A stretch of 64,000 nucleotides of DNA from DASRIA01 sp963724065 (GCA_963724065.1 CAVRTB010000005.1:62001-126000), one strand, 5' to 3'. Shown: positions 15,514 through 24,660, counted from the first letter of the stretch. Numbers and translations are program-made. Notes: generated by a model not told the origin, from the letters alone.

Positions 15514-16709
15514 GCGGCTCCCACGCCGGCCTCGCCCGGTTCGCGGCCGTGCTTGCGCTGCCCGGCTTCAAACCGCTGCTCGCGGCGGCGTTCGTGGGCC
15601 GGCTGCCGATCTCGATGCTGTCGCTCGGCATCGTGCTGCTCGTCAGCCAGGAGAACGGCTCGTACGCGACGGCGGGCGCGGTCGCCGCCACGCAGGCGTT
15701 CGCGGGAGGGGTGACGCAGCCGCTGATCGGCCGTCTGATCGACCGGCTCGGGCAGACGCCGGTGCTCGTGACGTGCGCGATCGCTTTCCCGATCTCGGTC
15801 GCGGCGCTGATCGCGGTGGCCGAGGCCCGGCCGGATCCGCTCCCCCTGATCGCGTGCGCGATCCCCTTCGGCGTGAGCTTCCCACCGCTGTTCGCCGCGT
15901 TTCGCGCGCTTCTGACCGACATGGCGGGCAGCGACGGCCTGGCCGCGAGCGCGTTCGCGCTCGAGGCGATCGTGCAGGAGCTGTTCTTCATCTCCGGGCC
16001 GTTGCTGGTCGCGTTGCTCGTGGCGGTCGCCTCGCCGCAGGCAGCCCTCGGGGTCGCGGCGGGGCTGACTTTCGCCGGGACGGTGGCGTTCGCGGCGACG
16101 CCTGCGTCACGTGCGGCGCGGCCGCAGCGCGGAGCGCAGCGCCCGGCGGCCCGCGCGCTCGCGTCGCCCGGGATTCGCACCCTGCTGTTCGTGAGCACCG
16201 CGGTCGGGCTTGCGTTCGGGATGCTCGAGGTCTCGATGCCGGCATTCGCGGAGGCGCAGGGGTCGGCCGGACTGGCCGGCGTGCTGCTCGCGATGGTGGC
16301 GCTCGGCAGCATCTGCGGTGGTCTCTGGTACGGCTCGCGAAACCTCTCGTCGCACATCTCGACGCAGATGACCGCGTTCGCATCTCTGTTCGCGCTTGCG
16401 CTGGCGCCGCTCGCGCTCGCCGACTCGATCGCAGCGATGGTCGTGCTGCTGTTTGCCGCGGGCCTGTTCGTCGCGCCCTGGGCCGCCACGAGCGCCGCGC
16501 TCGTCGGCCGGCTCGCGCCGCCGGGCGCGGTCACCGAGGCCTACACCTGGGAGATGACCGCGGTGGTGCTCGGCTTCGCGCTGGGCGGGGTCACCAGCGG
16601 ATTCATCGTCGAGGCGGCCGGTGTGCCCGAGGCGCTGCTGACCGCGGCCGTGCTGGCGGGGGCCGCAGGAGCGGTCGGGTGGATGCGCCGGGAGACGATG
16701 TGGGTGTGA
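15510..16709 (+). CDS. major facilitator superfamily transporter
   Basis: The 399-residue protein has about 12 hydrophobic helices in two halves, with the MFS loop 2-3 signature partly kept as GRLIDRLGQTPVL and a basic central loop at about 195-215 (RAARPQRGAQRPAARA). It resembles drug/sugar efflux permeases of Actinobacteria. The transported compound cannot be predicted. It starts with GTG and is coupled to pth by a 4-bp overlap, so it lies in the rplY-pth unit, though this position is probably not functional. Confidence 0.88.
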   Translation: MSGSHAGLARFAAVLALPGFKPLLAAAFVGRLPISMLSLGIVLLVSQENGSYATAGAVAATQAFAGGVTQPLIGRLIDRLGQTPVLVTCAIAFPISVAALIAVAEARPDPLPLIACAIPFGVSFPPLFAAFRALLTDMAGSDGLAASAFALEAIVQELFFISGPLLVALLVAVASPQAALGVAAGLTFAGTVAFAATPASRAARPQRGAQRPAARALASPGIRTLLFVSTAVGLAFGMLEVSMPAFAEAQGSAGLAGVLLAMVALGSICGGLWYGSRNLSSHISTQMTAFASLFALALAPLALADSIAAMVVLLFAAGLFVAPWAATSAALVGRLAPPGAVTEAYTWEMTAVVLGFALGGVTSGFIVEAAGVPEALLTAAVLAGAAGAVGWMRRETMWV

Positions 16710-16717
16710 CGGCTGCG

Positions 16718-17089
16718 CTACTGCTGTAGCACCCAGGCGTTCGCGATGGCGAAGAACGCCGCCGTGCCGGTGACCATCACGGCCGCGGAGGCGGGAATCG
16801 TCCCCCGGATCCCAGCGAGCGCGCCTGCTCCCACGTCCGCGACGTCGCAGGCCATTCCGGCGGCGACCCACGCGTCCTTCTGCTTCTTTGAGCTGCGGAT
16901 CGCCCCGGCGCCGAGCGCCACGTCGCGGGCGCCGAACAGGCGGCCGAGGTAGGAGGACTGCGGGTTGCCGTCCGGGTCGAGGCCGAACAGCCGCCCGGCG
17001 AGGTTGGGCGCCACGTAGGCGCCGACGCCGATCGCCACGCGGCCCGCCGCCATCGCGTTCACGACCTTCTCCTTGTCCTTCTTGCTCAT
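16718..17089 (-). CDS. small membrane protein, paralogue of the one at 3720-4100
   Basis: The 123-residue protein begins with a lysine-rich cytoplasmic stretch (SKKDKEKVVNAMAAGRV) followed by four hydrophobic segments. It shares with the protein at 3720-4100 the ordered landmarks G-R-L-(A/F)-x-(T/G)-(Y/L)-G, LFGARDVALGAGAI and GMACDVADVGAGAL. The Asp in the third helix (C-D-x-A-D) is kept in both. The start is ATG 17089 with GGAG six bases upstream. The function is unknown. It is convergent with the MFS gene (8 bp apart) and divergent from mfd. Confidence 0.75.
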   Translation of the reverse strand: MSKKDKEKVVNAMAAGRVAIGVGAYVAPNLAGRLFGLDPDGNPQSSYLGRLFGARDVALGAGAIRSSKKQKDAWVAAGMACDVADVGAGALAGIRGTIPASAAVMVTGTAAFFAIANAWVLQQ

Positions 17090-17209
17090 CGCTGCTCCGA
17101 TCTGCAATGGGCACCGCCCGGCGCGGCTCCCGGTGGACGCGCATTCTTGCGCTATTGCGGCTGCGGCGTCCGTGAAGGCGCCCTGCGGCCGGGCTCTGCG
17201 CGCCGCATC

Positions 17210-17215
17210 TATCCT
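17210..17215 (+). promoter_or_regulatory. candidate -10 element TATCCT for mfd
   Basis: TATCCT lies about 50 bases before the mfd ATG. The same hexamer forms the -10 of the methylmalonyl-CoA mutase and aminotransferase promoters. No clear -35 is seen. Confidence 0.3.
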
Positions 17216-17264
17216 TCACATTCGCGGCCGGGCCCATTGTCCGGTCGCTGCGCATGCCGCCGAG

Positions 17265-20200
17265 ATGCTGAGACCAGCCCTTTCACGAGCGATCCGCAAC
17301 GACGAGGTCGAGCGCCTCGCGCGGGAGGCTGCCGCGAACCCGCAGCGGGCGTTTGCGTCCTCCGCGCTGCGGCCGTTCCTGATCGCGTCGCTGCTCGACA
17401 CGCCCGGCGTCGGTGGCCGGCCCGCGCTCGTCGTGGCCGGCGACGACCGCATGGCGCGCGACCTCGCGCTCGACCTGCGCGCGTACCGGGCGCCTGCCCC
17501 GGTGCGCTTCTACCCGGCGCGCGGAGTCCGCTACGAGTCCCACCTCGCGCCGCCGCCGCACCTCGTCGGCCTGCGGATCGCCGCGCTCGACTCGCTCGAC
17601 GAGACGGCCGGGGACCCGCCCGTCGTCGTCGCGAGCGCCGTCGCGTTGATGGAGCGGATCCCCGACCCGGAGCTGCGCCCCCACGGCTTCGGCATCGAGG
17701 TGGGCGAGCTGCTCGACCTCGAGGAGACGCTCGAGCGGCTGGTCGCACTCGGCTATGAGCGCGACGAGCAGGTCTTCGAGCGCGCGCAGTTCGCAGTGCG
17801 CGGCGGCATCCTCGACATCTACCCCGCGACCGAGGAGCGCGCAGTGCGGGTCGAGCTGTTCGGCGACGAGGTCGAGTCGCTGCGCTGGTTCTCGACATTC
17901 ACGCAGCGCTCGCTCGGCGACGCGCAATACGTGGAGATCGCCCCCGCGGCGGAGCTCGCGCCCGAGTACCGCGAGCTCGCGGAGATTGCGGCCGCGGAGG
18001 AGGAAACCGATGACCGCCCCGACATCGCGGAGGTGCTCCCGGTCGACCGCTTTCACTCCTTCCTCGAGCTGGTGCCGGCTGAGGCGACCGTGATCGTCGC
18101 CGCCGAGGAGGAGCTGGCGCCCGCGCTTGCCGACCACTGGCAGGACGTCACCACGAGCTTGCATTCCAACGACGCACACCACCTCTACCTCCCGCCGCAG
18201 GAGGTGACGGAGCAGCTCGCGGGCCGCGCGTCCGTGTCCTTCTCGGCGGTGTCCGGGGACCAGCCCCACCAATTCCGGGCGCAGGCCGCCGATACCGCGG
18301 CACGCACGATCGCCGAGGCCGAACCGGAGCTCGAGAAGCTCGTGCGCTCAGGCTACGAGGCAGTCGTCGCGTGGGACCGCCGCGGTGACGCCGAGCGCGC
18401 CGCCTACAACCTCGCGCGTTTGCGGCCACAGTTCATCGAGGGGCAGGAGCACCTCGGCGAGGGCCTGTGGTTCGCGCAGGCACGCCTCCGCGAGGGCTTC
18501 ATCGCTCCCCAGCTGAAGGTGGCGGTGATCCCCGACCACCGGTTGCTGCGCCGCCGCCGCGCCGAGCGCCCCGAGGGCACTCGCGGGCGCGCCTTCCAGG
18601 CGTTCACGGAGCTTCGCCCCGGCGACATCGTCGTCCACAGCGATCACGGGCTCGGGCGGTTCACCGGCTTCGACACGAAGACGGTCGCGAACGTCACGCG
18701 CGACTATCTCGAGGTCGAGTACCGCGACGGCGATCGCGTCTTCGTGCCGACCGATCAGCTCGACCGCCTGTCGCGCTACGTCGGCGGCTCGGAGGGTGCG
18801 ACGCCGCAACTCTCGAAGCTCGGGTCGAAGACCTGGGACAACATGAAGGCCCGCGCGAAGCGCGCGGCGGCGGAGATGGCGGGCGACCTGATCAACCTCT
18901 ACGCCGAGCGCAAGCGCCGCCCGGGGCACGCCTACGAGCAGGACTCCGAGTGGCAGCTCGAGTTCGAGCGCGCGTTCCCCTACCGCGAGACCGACGACCA
19001 GCTCGAGGCGATCGAGCAGACGAAGGCCGACATGGAGTCCGACCGGCCGATGGACCGCCTGATCTGCGGCGACGTCGGCTACGGCAAGACGGAGGTCGCG
19101 CTGCGCGCCGCGTTCAAGGCCGCGGGCGACGGCAAGCAGACGCTCGTGCTCGCCCCGACGACGATCCTCGCGCAGCAGCACTTCGGCACCTTCTCGGAGC
19201 GGCTCGCCGACTACCCGTTCCGGATCGAGCTGCTTTCGCGGTTCCGCTCCGCCGCCGAGCAGCGCGCCGTGATCAGGGACTTCTCGGAGGGGAAGGTCGA
19301 CATCCTCGTCGGCACGCACCGCCTGCTCTCCCGTGACGTGCAGCCGAAGGAGCTGGGCCTCGTGATCGTCGACGAGGAGCAGCGCTTCGGGGTCAAGCAG
19401 AAGGAGTTCCTGCGCCAGCTGAGGCTGAGCGTGGACGTGCTCGCGCTGTCAGCGACCCCGATCCCGCGCTCGCTCCAGATGTCGCTCGCCGGCCTGCGTG
19501 ACATCTCGGTGATCGAGACGCCGCCCGAGGGCCGGCGGCCGATCCACACCTACGTCGGAGACTTCGACGACGACCTCGTGAAAGGGGCGATCGAGCGCGA
19601 GATCGAGCGCGGGGGGCAGGTCTTCTACCTCCACGACCGCGTCGAGACGATCGAGCAGGCCGCGGAGCGCGTGCGCGCGCTCGTCCCGGCGGCGTCGGTC
19701 ACCGTCGCGCACGGCCAGATGGACTCGACCGCCCTCGAGAAGGCGATGATGGGTTTCCTGCGCGGGCAGACGAGCGTGCTGGTGTCGACCACGATCATCG
19801 AGTCGGGCCTCGACATCCCCGAGGCCAACACGTTGATCGTCGAGCGAGCCGACCGGCTCGGCCTCGCCCAGCTCTACCAGATCCGCGGCCGGGTCGGGCG
19901 CTCGAAGGAGCGCGCCTACGCGTATCTGCTCTACCCCTCGGCCGAGGCCTTGAGCGGCGACGCCGCCGCGCGGCTCGCGACGCTCTCCGACTACACGGAG
20001 CTCGGGTCAGGATTCAAGATCGCGATGCGCGACCTCGAGATCCGCGGGGCGGGCAATCTGCTCGGCGCGGAGCAATCGGGCCACGTCGCGGCGGTCGGCT
20101 TCGAGCTTTACATGCAGATGCTGGAGGATGCAGTCGGCAGTCGGCAGTCGGCAGTCGGCGGGCAGCAGGACGAGGCGTGGGAGCCCGTGCGGCTCGACGT

Positions 20201-20633
20201 GCCGGTCGACGCCTACGTCCCGGCCCAGTACATCCCCTACGAGGTCGCGAAGATCGACGTCCACAGGCGCATCGCCGGTGCGCGCGAGCCCGCCGACCTG
20301 GGCGCGATCGTCGAGGAGCTCGAGGACCGCTTCGGGCCGGTGCCCGCACCGGTCGAGAACCTCATCCGCCTCCAGGAGGCGCGGATCAAGCTCGGCCGCG
20401 CCGGCGCCCGGATGGTCGAGTTCCGCCAGGGCCGGCTGACCGTGTCGCCGCTCGAGCTCGACTCGGGACAGGCGAACGCGCTGCGCGAGGAGGTGGAAGG
20501 GGCGGTCTACGAGTCCCTGAAGCGGACGCTGCGCGTGCGCGTCGCCGACGACGTCGAGGACCGCTTCGCGGCCGTCGTGCGGGTCGCCGATGCGGTCCTG
20601 CGCGTGAAGACGCAGCTCGCGGCCGCCGCCTGA
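17265..20633 (+). CDS. mfd: transcription-repair coupling factor
   Basis: The protein has 1122 residues from ATG 17265. The open frame extends upstream, but homology begins just after this ATG. It is an ATP-dependent translocase that removes stalled RNA polymerase and recruits UvrA. Order: UvrB-like N-terminal domains, the RNA-polymerase-interacting CarD-like domain (LRPGDIVVHSDHGLGRFTGF), helicase motor with Walker A GDVGYGKTE, Walker B VDEEQRFG, motif III ALSATPIPRSLQ and the TRG region, then the C-terminal UvrA-masking domain. A heptanucleotide tandem repeat sits inside the coding sequence before the last domain. Confidence 0.96.
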   Translation: MLRPALSRAIRNDEVERLAREAAANPQRAFASSALRPFLIASLLDTPGVGGRPALVVAGDDRMARDLALDLRAYRAPAPVRFYPARGVRYESHLAPPPHLVGLRIAALDSLDETAGDPPVVVASAVALMERIPDPELRPHGFGIEVGELLDLEETLERLVALGYERDEQVFERAQFAVRGGILDIYPATEERAVRVELFGDEVESLRWFSTFTQRSLGDAQYVEIAPAAELAPEYRELAEIAAAEEETDDRPDIAEVLPVDRFHSFLELVPAEATVIVAAEEELAPALADHWQDVTTSLHSNDAHHLYLPPQEVTEQLAGRASVSFSAVSGDQPHQFRAQAADTAARTIAEAEPELEKLVRSGYEAVVAWDRRGDAERAAYNLARLRPQFIEGQEHLGEGLWFAQARLREGFIAPQLKVAVIPDHRLLRRRRAERPEGTRGRAFQAFTELRPGDIVVHSDHGLGRFTGFDTKTVANVTRDYLEVEYRDGDRVFVPTDQLDRLSRYVGGSEGATPQLSKLGSKTWDNMKARAKRAAAEMAGDLINLYAERKRRPGHAYEQDSEWQLEFERAFPYRETDDQLEAIEQTKADMESDRPMDRLICGDVGYGKTEVALRAAFKAAGDGKQTLVLAPTTILAQQHFGTFSERLADYPFRIELLSRFRSAAEQRAVIRDFSEGKVDILVGTHRLLSRDVQPKELGLVIVDEEQRFGVKQKEFLRQLRLSVDVLALSATPIPRSLQMSLAGLRDISVIETPPEGRRPIHTYVGDFDDDLVKGAIEREIERGGQVFYLHDRVETIEQAAERVRALVPAASVTVAHGQMDSTALEKAMMGFLRGQTSVLVSTTIIESGLDIPEANTLIVERADRLGLAQLYQIRGRVGRSKERAYAYLLYPSAEALSGDAAARLATLSDYTELGSGFKIAMRDLEIRGAGNLLGAEQSGHVAAVGFELYMQMLEDAVGSRQSAVGGQQDEAWEPVRLDVPVDAYVPAQYIPYEVAKIDVHRRIAGAREPADLGAIVEELEDRFGPVPAPVENLIRLQEARIKLGRAGARMVEFRQGRLTVSPLELDSGQANALREEVEGAVYESLKRTLRVRVADDVEDRFAAVVRVADAVLRVKTQLAAAA
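20131..20158 (+). repeat. (CAGTCGG)x4 tandem repeat inside mfd
   Basis: Four exact head-to-tail copies of a 7-bp unit encode AVGSRQSAVGG in the linker before the C-terminal domain. Seven is not a multiple of three, so gain or loss of a single unit would shift the frame and truncate Mfd. Confidence 0.9.
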
Positions 20634-20690
20634 CCTTGCAGGTGAAAAGGCGCAGCTCGGCCAACCTGCTCGAGGCTCCGCGGACGCCGC

Positions 20691-20696
20691 TATAGT
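20691..20696 (+). promoter_or_regulatory. candidate -10 element TATAGT for the foldase gene
   Basis: TATAGT lies 38 bases before the ATG at 20735 in the 101-bp gap after mfd. This would give a short leader. No good -35 is visible. Confidence 0.35.
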
Positions 20697-20734
20697 TCTC
20701 CGGCGCGCCCGGCCTCCCGGGCCGCTTCGCTGAA

Positions 20735-22150
20735 ATGGCACGTCCAGCACGATCGACAGTCAAGGGCTCGACGCCTCCTCCCGGCCGCACGATCGGCCTG
20801 ATTCTGCTCGCCTGCCTGGTGGCGATCGCGCTTGCCGCGGTCCTCTCGGCGTCGGGTGGCGTGGACGGGGGTGACGTCGCCGACGTCCAGGACGCCGGCA
20901 CGATCTCCCAGGCGGACTTCGACCACTGGCTCACGGTGGTGTCGGCCCAGCCTCAGCCCGGCCAGAAGGAGAAGCCCAAGCCTCCCAAGCCGGGCAGCAA
21001 GCAGTACGACGCGGTCAAGCAGCAGGTGATGCAGTTCCTGGTGTCGGCCAAGTGGATCGAGGGCGAGGCCAAGGAGCGCGGCATCAGCGCGACGCCCGCC
21101 GAGGTCGAGCGCCAGTTCAAGGAGACCAAGGACCAGTCCTTCCCGAACGAGAAGGCTTACGCGCGCTTCCTGAAGACCTCGGGTCAGACTGAGGAGGACC
21201 TCCAGTTCAGGGTCCGCCTCGACGTCCTCTCGAACAAGATCCGCACGCAGGTGACCGAGTCGAGCCAGAACGTCTCGAACAGCGAGATCGAGGACTACTA
21301 CAACGAGAACGAGCAGCAGTTCTCGCAGCCGGAGCGCCGCGACCTCGAGATCGTCCTCACCAAGAAGCAGGCCGAGGCCGCGCAGGCAAAGCAGCGCGTC
21401 GAGGGCGGCGAGCGCTGGGCCAAGGTCGCGAAGGCCCTCTCCGACGACCCGGCCTCAAAGGAGCAGGGCGGGAAGCTGCTCGGCGTCACGAAGGGCCAGC
21501 AGGACCCGAAGCTCGACGCGGCGGTGTTCGCGGCGGTCGAGAAGAAGGTGGCCGGGCCGATCAAGACGGACGCCGGCTACTACGTCTTCCGGGTCACGAA
21601 GGTCACGAAGGCCTCGAAGCAGGGCCTCGCGCAATCCAAGCAGGGCATCCAGCAGCTGCTGGTCTCGCAGAAGCAGCAGAAGCAGCTGGACCGGTTCTCC
21701 ACCAACTTCCGCAACGACTGGCGCGGGCGCACAGACTGCGCGAACGACTACACGATCCCGGACTGCCGTAACGGCCGCGACCCTGTTCAGGCCGCTGCAC
21801 CGGCCGTGCCGCCCGGCCAGAAGCAGCCGATCCCCGGCTCCACCGGCGCAAACCCGCCGGCGCTCGACGGCACCGGGTCGAACCTCGCCGGCGGCAGCGG
21901 CGGCGGCACCGTGATCGGCAACGAGGACCCGGCAGCCGCGGCGGGCGGTCAGCTCGGCCTCGCCGGCGGCGCGGCCGGCGCTACGCAGCAGGCCCCGCTC
22001 GCCCTCGGCGGCGCACCGAAGAAGGGCGCCGGCGCGGTTCCCGGTGGCCTGCCACCCGGAGTCCCCGGCTCGACACCGGGCGGAGCGGGCGGCCAGGTGC
22101 CGCCGCAGGGCCAGCAGCAGCAACAGGCCCCGCCGCCGTCCGGCAACTAG
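20735..22150 (+). CDS. SurA/PrsA-like peptidyl-prolyl isomerase (parvulin foldase)
   Basis: The 471-residue protein has a membrane anchor at about 19-37 (IGLILLACLVAIALAAVLSA) with no lipobox cysteine. Residues about 60-185 are the SurA_N-like helical chaperone region (QVMQFLVSAKWIEGEAKERG), and about 200-290 are a PpiC/rotamase domain (RDLEIVLTKKQAEAAQAKQR, SDDPASKEQGGKLLG, GPIKTDAGYYVFRV). The last 130 residues are Gly/Pro/Gln-rich and disordered. It should help fold proteins outside the membrane. It lies between mfd and mazG, an order common in Actinobacteria. Confidence 0.9.
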   Translation: MARPARSTVKGSTPPPGRTIGLILLACLVAIALAAVLSASGGVDGGDVADVQDAGTISQADFDHWLTVVSAQPQPGQKEKPKPPKPGSKQYDAVKQQVMQFLVSAKWIEGEAKERGISATPAEVERQFKETKDQSFPNEKAYARFLKTSGQTEEDLQFRVRLDVLSNKIRTQVTESSQNVSNSEIEDYYNENEQQFSQPERRDLEIVLTKKQAEAAQAKQRVEGGERWAKVAKALSDDPASKEQGGKLLGVTKGQQDPKLDAAVFAAVEKKVAGPIKTDAGYYVFRVTKVTKASKQGLAQSKQGIQQLLVSQKQQKQLDRFSTNFRNDWRGRTDCANDYTIPDCRNGRDPVQAAAPAVPPGQKQPIPGSTGANPPALDGTGSNLAGGSGGGTVIGNEDPAAAAGGQLGLAGGAAGATQQAPLALGGAPKKGAGAVPGGLPPGVPGSTPGGAGGQVPPQGQQQQQAPPPSGN

Positions 22151-22156
22151 CCAAGG

Positions 22157-22826
22157 GTGCCGTTGCCACAGGCCGAGGACGAGCGGCTCTCGACGGCGCT
22201 GCTCGAGCTCGACTCGATCACGCGGCGCCTGCGCGTGGAGTGTCCCTGGGACCGTGAGCAGGACGAGCGCAGCATCGTGCCCCACACGGTCGAGGAGGCA
22301 TACGAGCTCGCGGACGCGGCGCACTCCGGCGACGACGCGAAGCTGGTCGACGAGCTGGGCGACGTCCTGTTCCAGGTGCACTTCCTCGCGCTGCTGCTCG
22401 AGGAGCGCGGCGCCGGGAACCTCGCGGCGGTGGCCGACGGCGTGCGGACGAAGCTGATCCGCCGCCACCCTCACATCTTCGGGGACACGGCGCTCGCCGA
22501 GCTCCCGACCGATGCGACGACGGCATCCGAGGTGAAGCAGAACTGGGACGCGATCAAGCTGCGCGAGGGCCCGGGACGGGTCGCGCGAGACCCTGCCCGC
22601 GCTGACCTACGCGCGCAAGAGCCTGCGGCGGTCGGCGGGCGACATCGGGCCGGCAGACATCGCGGAGCGCGTGCAGCGCGTGCGGGCGCTCGAGTCGGGC
22701 GCGAGCCACGGATCGGGCGAGCTCTACGACGCGGTCGGGGAGCTTCTGCTCGCCGTGGTCGCGCTCGCCTCCGAGGCGCGCGTCGACCCCGAGATCGCCC
22801 TGCGGCGGACGGCGGACGCGCTGTGA
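22157..22826 (+). pseudogene. mazG: nucleoside triphosphate pyrophosphohydrolase MazG, one apparent frameshift
   Basis: The first 139 codons encode a normal MazG domain (CPWDREQ, EEAYELADA, LVDELGDVLFQVHFLALLLEE, RRHPHIFGD, NWDAIK). After about 22571-22582 the reading continues only in the +1 frame, giving RETLPALTYARKSLRRSAG and a normal C-terminal MazG half ending at TGA 22826. An extra G in the GGGACGGG stretch is the simplest explanation. MazG removes abnormal nucleotides or controls (p)ppGpp-linked nucleotide pools. The restored gene would overlap eno by 4 bp (GTGA), which argues that the +1 frame is the ancestral one. Confidence 0.75.
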
Positions 22827-24106
22827 GCGCGATCGCCCGGGTGCACGGGCGCCAGATCCTCGACTCGCGCGGGAACCCGACGGTCGAGGCGGAGGTCTGG
22901 CTCGAGTCGGGCGCGCACGGGCGCGCCGCGGTGCCGTCCGGCGCGTCCACGGGCGAGTTCGAGGCCGTCGAGCTGCGCGACGGGGGACGCGAGTGGGGCG
23001 GCAAGGGCGTCACGCGGGCCGTCTCCCACGTGAACGACGAGATCGCCGCGGCGGTGCGCGGACGCGACCCGTTCGACCAGGCCGGGCTCGACCGGGCGCT
23101 GATCGAGCTGGACGGCACTCCCAACAAGGGCCGGCTGGGTGCGAACGCGATCCTCGGCGTGTCGCTCGCGACCGCCAAGGCGGCCGCCGCGCAGGAGCGG
23201 GTGCCGCTCTACCGCTATCTCGGCGGCGAGGCGGCGCACGTGCTCCCGGTGCCGATGATGAACGTCCTGAACGGCGGCGCGCACGCCGACAACCGCGTTG
23301 ACTTCCAAGAGTTCATGGTCGTCCCGGTGGGCGGCGCCAGCTTCGCGCAAGCGCTGCGGATGGGCGCCGAGGTGTTCCACGCGCTGAAGGCGTTGCTGCA
23401 CACGCGCGGGCTCAGTACCGCGGGCGGGGACGAGGGCGGGTTCGCGCCCGACCTCGGCTCGAACGCCGAAGCGCTGGAGGTGCTCGTCGCGGGCATCGAG
23501 GCCGCGGGCTACCGCCCCGGCGAGGACCTCGTGATCGCGCTCGACCCGGCCACCAGCGAGCTGTTCGAGGACGGGGCGTACCGGCTCGAGCACGAGCACC
23601 GGTCGCTCACGAGCGAGGAGCTGGCCGCCTACTGGGAGGACCTCGCCGGCCGCTACCCGGTCGTCTCGATCGAGGACGGCATGGACGAGGAGGACTGGGA
23701 CGGCTGGAAGCTCCTGACCGAGCGCACGGGCGAGCGCCTTCAGCTCGTCGGCGACGATCTGTTCGTGACGAACCCCGAGCGGCTCCAGCGCGGCATCGAC
23801 GCGGGCGTCGCCAACTCGATTCTCGTGAAGGTGAATCAGATCGGGACGCTCAGCGAGACGCTCGAGGCGATGCGGATCGCGCGCGAGGCAGGCTATTCGG
23901 CCGTCATGTCGCACCGCTCGGGCGAGACCGAGGACGTCACGATCGCCGACCTCGCGGTCGCGACCGGCTGCGGCCAGATCAAGACGGGCGCACCCTCGCG
24001 CTCGGATCGCGTCGCGAAGTACAACCAGCTGCTGCGTATCGAGGAGGAGCTGGGCGCGGACGCGGAGTACCCGGGCTGGCGCGCATTCCCGCGCCATGCT
24101 CGGTAG
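22823..24106 (+). CDS. eno: enolase
   Basis: The 427-residue glycolytic enzyme interconverts 2-phosphoglycerate and phosphoenolpyruvate. It has GRQILDSRGNPTVEAEVWL at the N-terminus, the GASTGEFEAVELRDG loop, catalytic GDDLFVTNPERL, the enolase signature ILVKVNQIGTLSET with catalytic Lys, and SHRSGETEDVTIADLAV. It starts at GTG 22823 within the mazG stop. By coincidence the open frame continues upstream into mazG, but the fusion is not real because homology to enolase begins exactly here. Confidence 0.97.
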   Translation: MSAIARVHGRQILDSRGNPTVEAEVWLESGAHGRAAVPSGASTGEFEAVELRDGGREWGGKGVTRAVSHVNDEIAAAVRGRDPFDQAGLDRALIELDGTPNKGRLGANAILGVSLATAKAAAAQERVPLYRYLGGEAAHVLPVPMMNVLNGGAHADNRVDFQEFMVVPVGGASFAQALRMGAEVFHALKALLHTRGLSTAGGDEGGFAPDLGSNAEALEVLVAGIEAAGYRPGEDLVIALDPATSELFEDGAYRLEHEHRSLTSEELAAYWEDLAGRYPVVSIEDGMDEEDWDGWKLLTERTGERLQLVGDDLFVTNPERLQRGIDAGVANSILVKVNQIGTLSETLEAMRIAREAGYSAVMSHRSGETEDVTIADLAVATGCGQIKTGAPSRSDRVAKYNQLLRIEEELGADAEYPGWRAFPRHAR

Positions 24107-24161
24107 CGAATACCTGTTTACTTAGCCTCGGGCGAGGGTAGATTCCGCTCGTAGTAGGGGA

Positions 24162-24192
24162 GGATCGCGGCGGGCAGATGCCCGCCGTATCC
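24162..24192 (+). terminator. strong hairpin between eno and ftsB
   Basis: GGAT (24162-24165) and CGGCGGGC (24168-24175) pair with GCCCGCCG (24180-24187) and ATCC (24189-24192). A second, weaker hairpin (GCGGCA with TGCCGT) follows at 24203-24229. It is probably the eno terminator, but the paired hairpins directly before ftsB could also be a structured leader. Confidence 0.5.
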
Positions 24193-24238
24193 ATTTCAAG
24201 CGGCAGGGTTTGTCGCGCTGCCGTGGAAAGCAGCCCGA

Positions 24239-24628
24239 ATGCCTCCCACGGCGAAACGCGCCGCCACCCCACGTGCAAGGAGAGCCTCCGGTGGCCGGCG
24301 GCCTGTACGCGCGCGTGCCGAGACGGTCGGCGCCCAGGCGATATCGCTGCGCGGCATCCGGTGGGACCGGGTCGCGCGCCTCAGCCTGCTGATCGCGCTG
24401 GGTCTTGTGCTCCTGCTCTACATCAAGCCCGCGACCAGGTACTTCGAAGCCTGGCAGCTGAGCCGTGACACCCGCTCGGAGGTCCGCGAGCTGCGCACCG
24501 ACAACGCCGGCCTGCGGGCGCGCAAGCGCGAGCTGCGCCAGCCGTCGCGCGTGGAGCTCGAGGCGCGGCGCATCGGCATGGCGCGGCCCGGAGAGCGGGT
24601 CTACGTGGTGCGCGGCCTCCCCCGGTAG
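24239..24628 (+). CDS. FtsB/DivIC-family septum formation initiator
   Basis: The 129-residue bitopic membrane protein has a basic cytoplasmic N-terminus (1-47), a single transmembrane helix (about 48-66, LLIALGLVLLLYIKPATRYF), then a short coiled coil (SRDTRSEVRELRTDNAGLRA) and a C-terminal RIGMARPGERVYVV, the hallmark end of DivIC/FtsB proteins. It would join FtsL and FtsQ in the divisome. A location just after eno is the standard context in Actinobacteria and beyond. The long basic N-terminus is typical of actinobacterial versions. Confidence 0.9.
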   Translation: MPPTAKRAATPRARRASGGRRPVRARAETVGAQAISLRGIRWDRVARLSLLIALGLVLLLYIKPATRYFEAWQLSRDTRSEVRELRTDNAGLRARKRELRQPSRVELEARRIGMARPGERVYVVRGLPR

Positions 24629-24660
24629 CGGGCCCCGGCGGCAGCCGCGTTCCGGAGTGC

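Noticed and set aside
22157..24106. Apparent MazG-enolase fusion in one continuous frame
   Set aside because: The middle 80 codons are Arg/Ala-rich noise. Homology shows two genes, with mazG shifting to +1 and eno starting at 22823.
24162..24262. Possible tRNA(Sec) near the selenium genes
   Set aside because: It begins GGATC and contains TTCAA, but no T-loop GTTCGA, no 8-bp acceptor and no proper anticodon arm.
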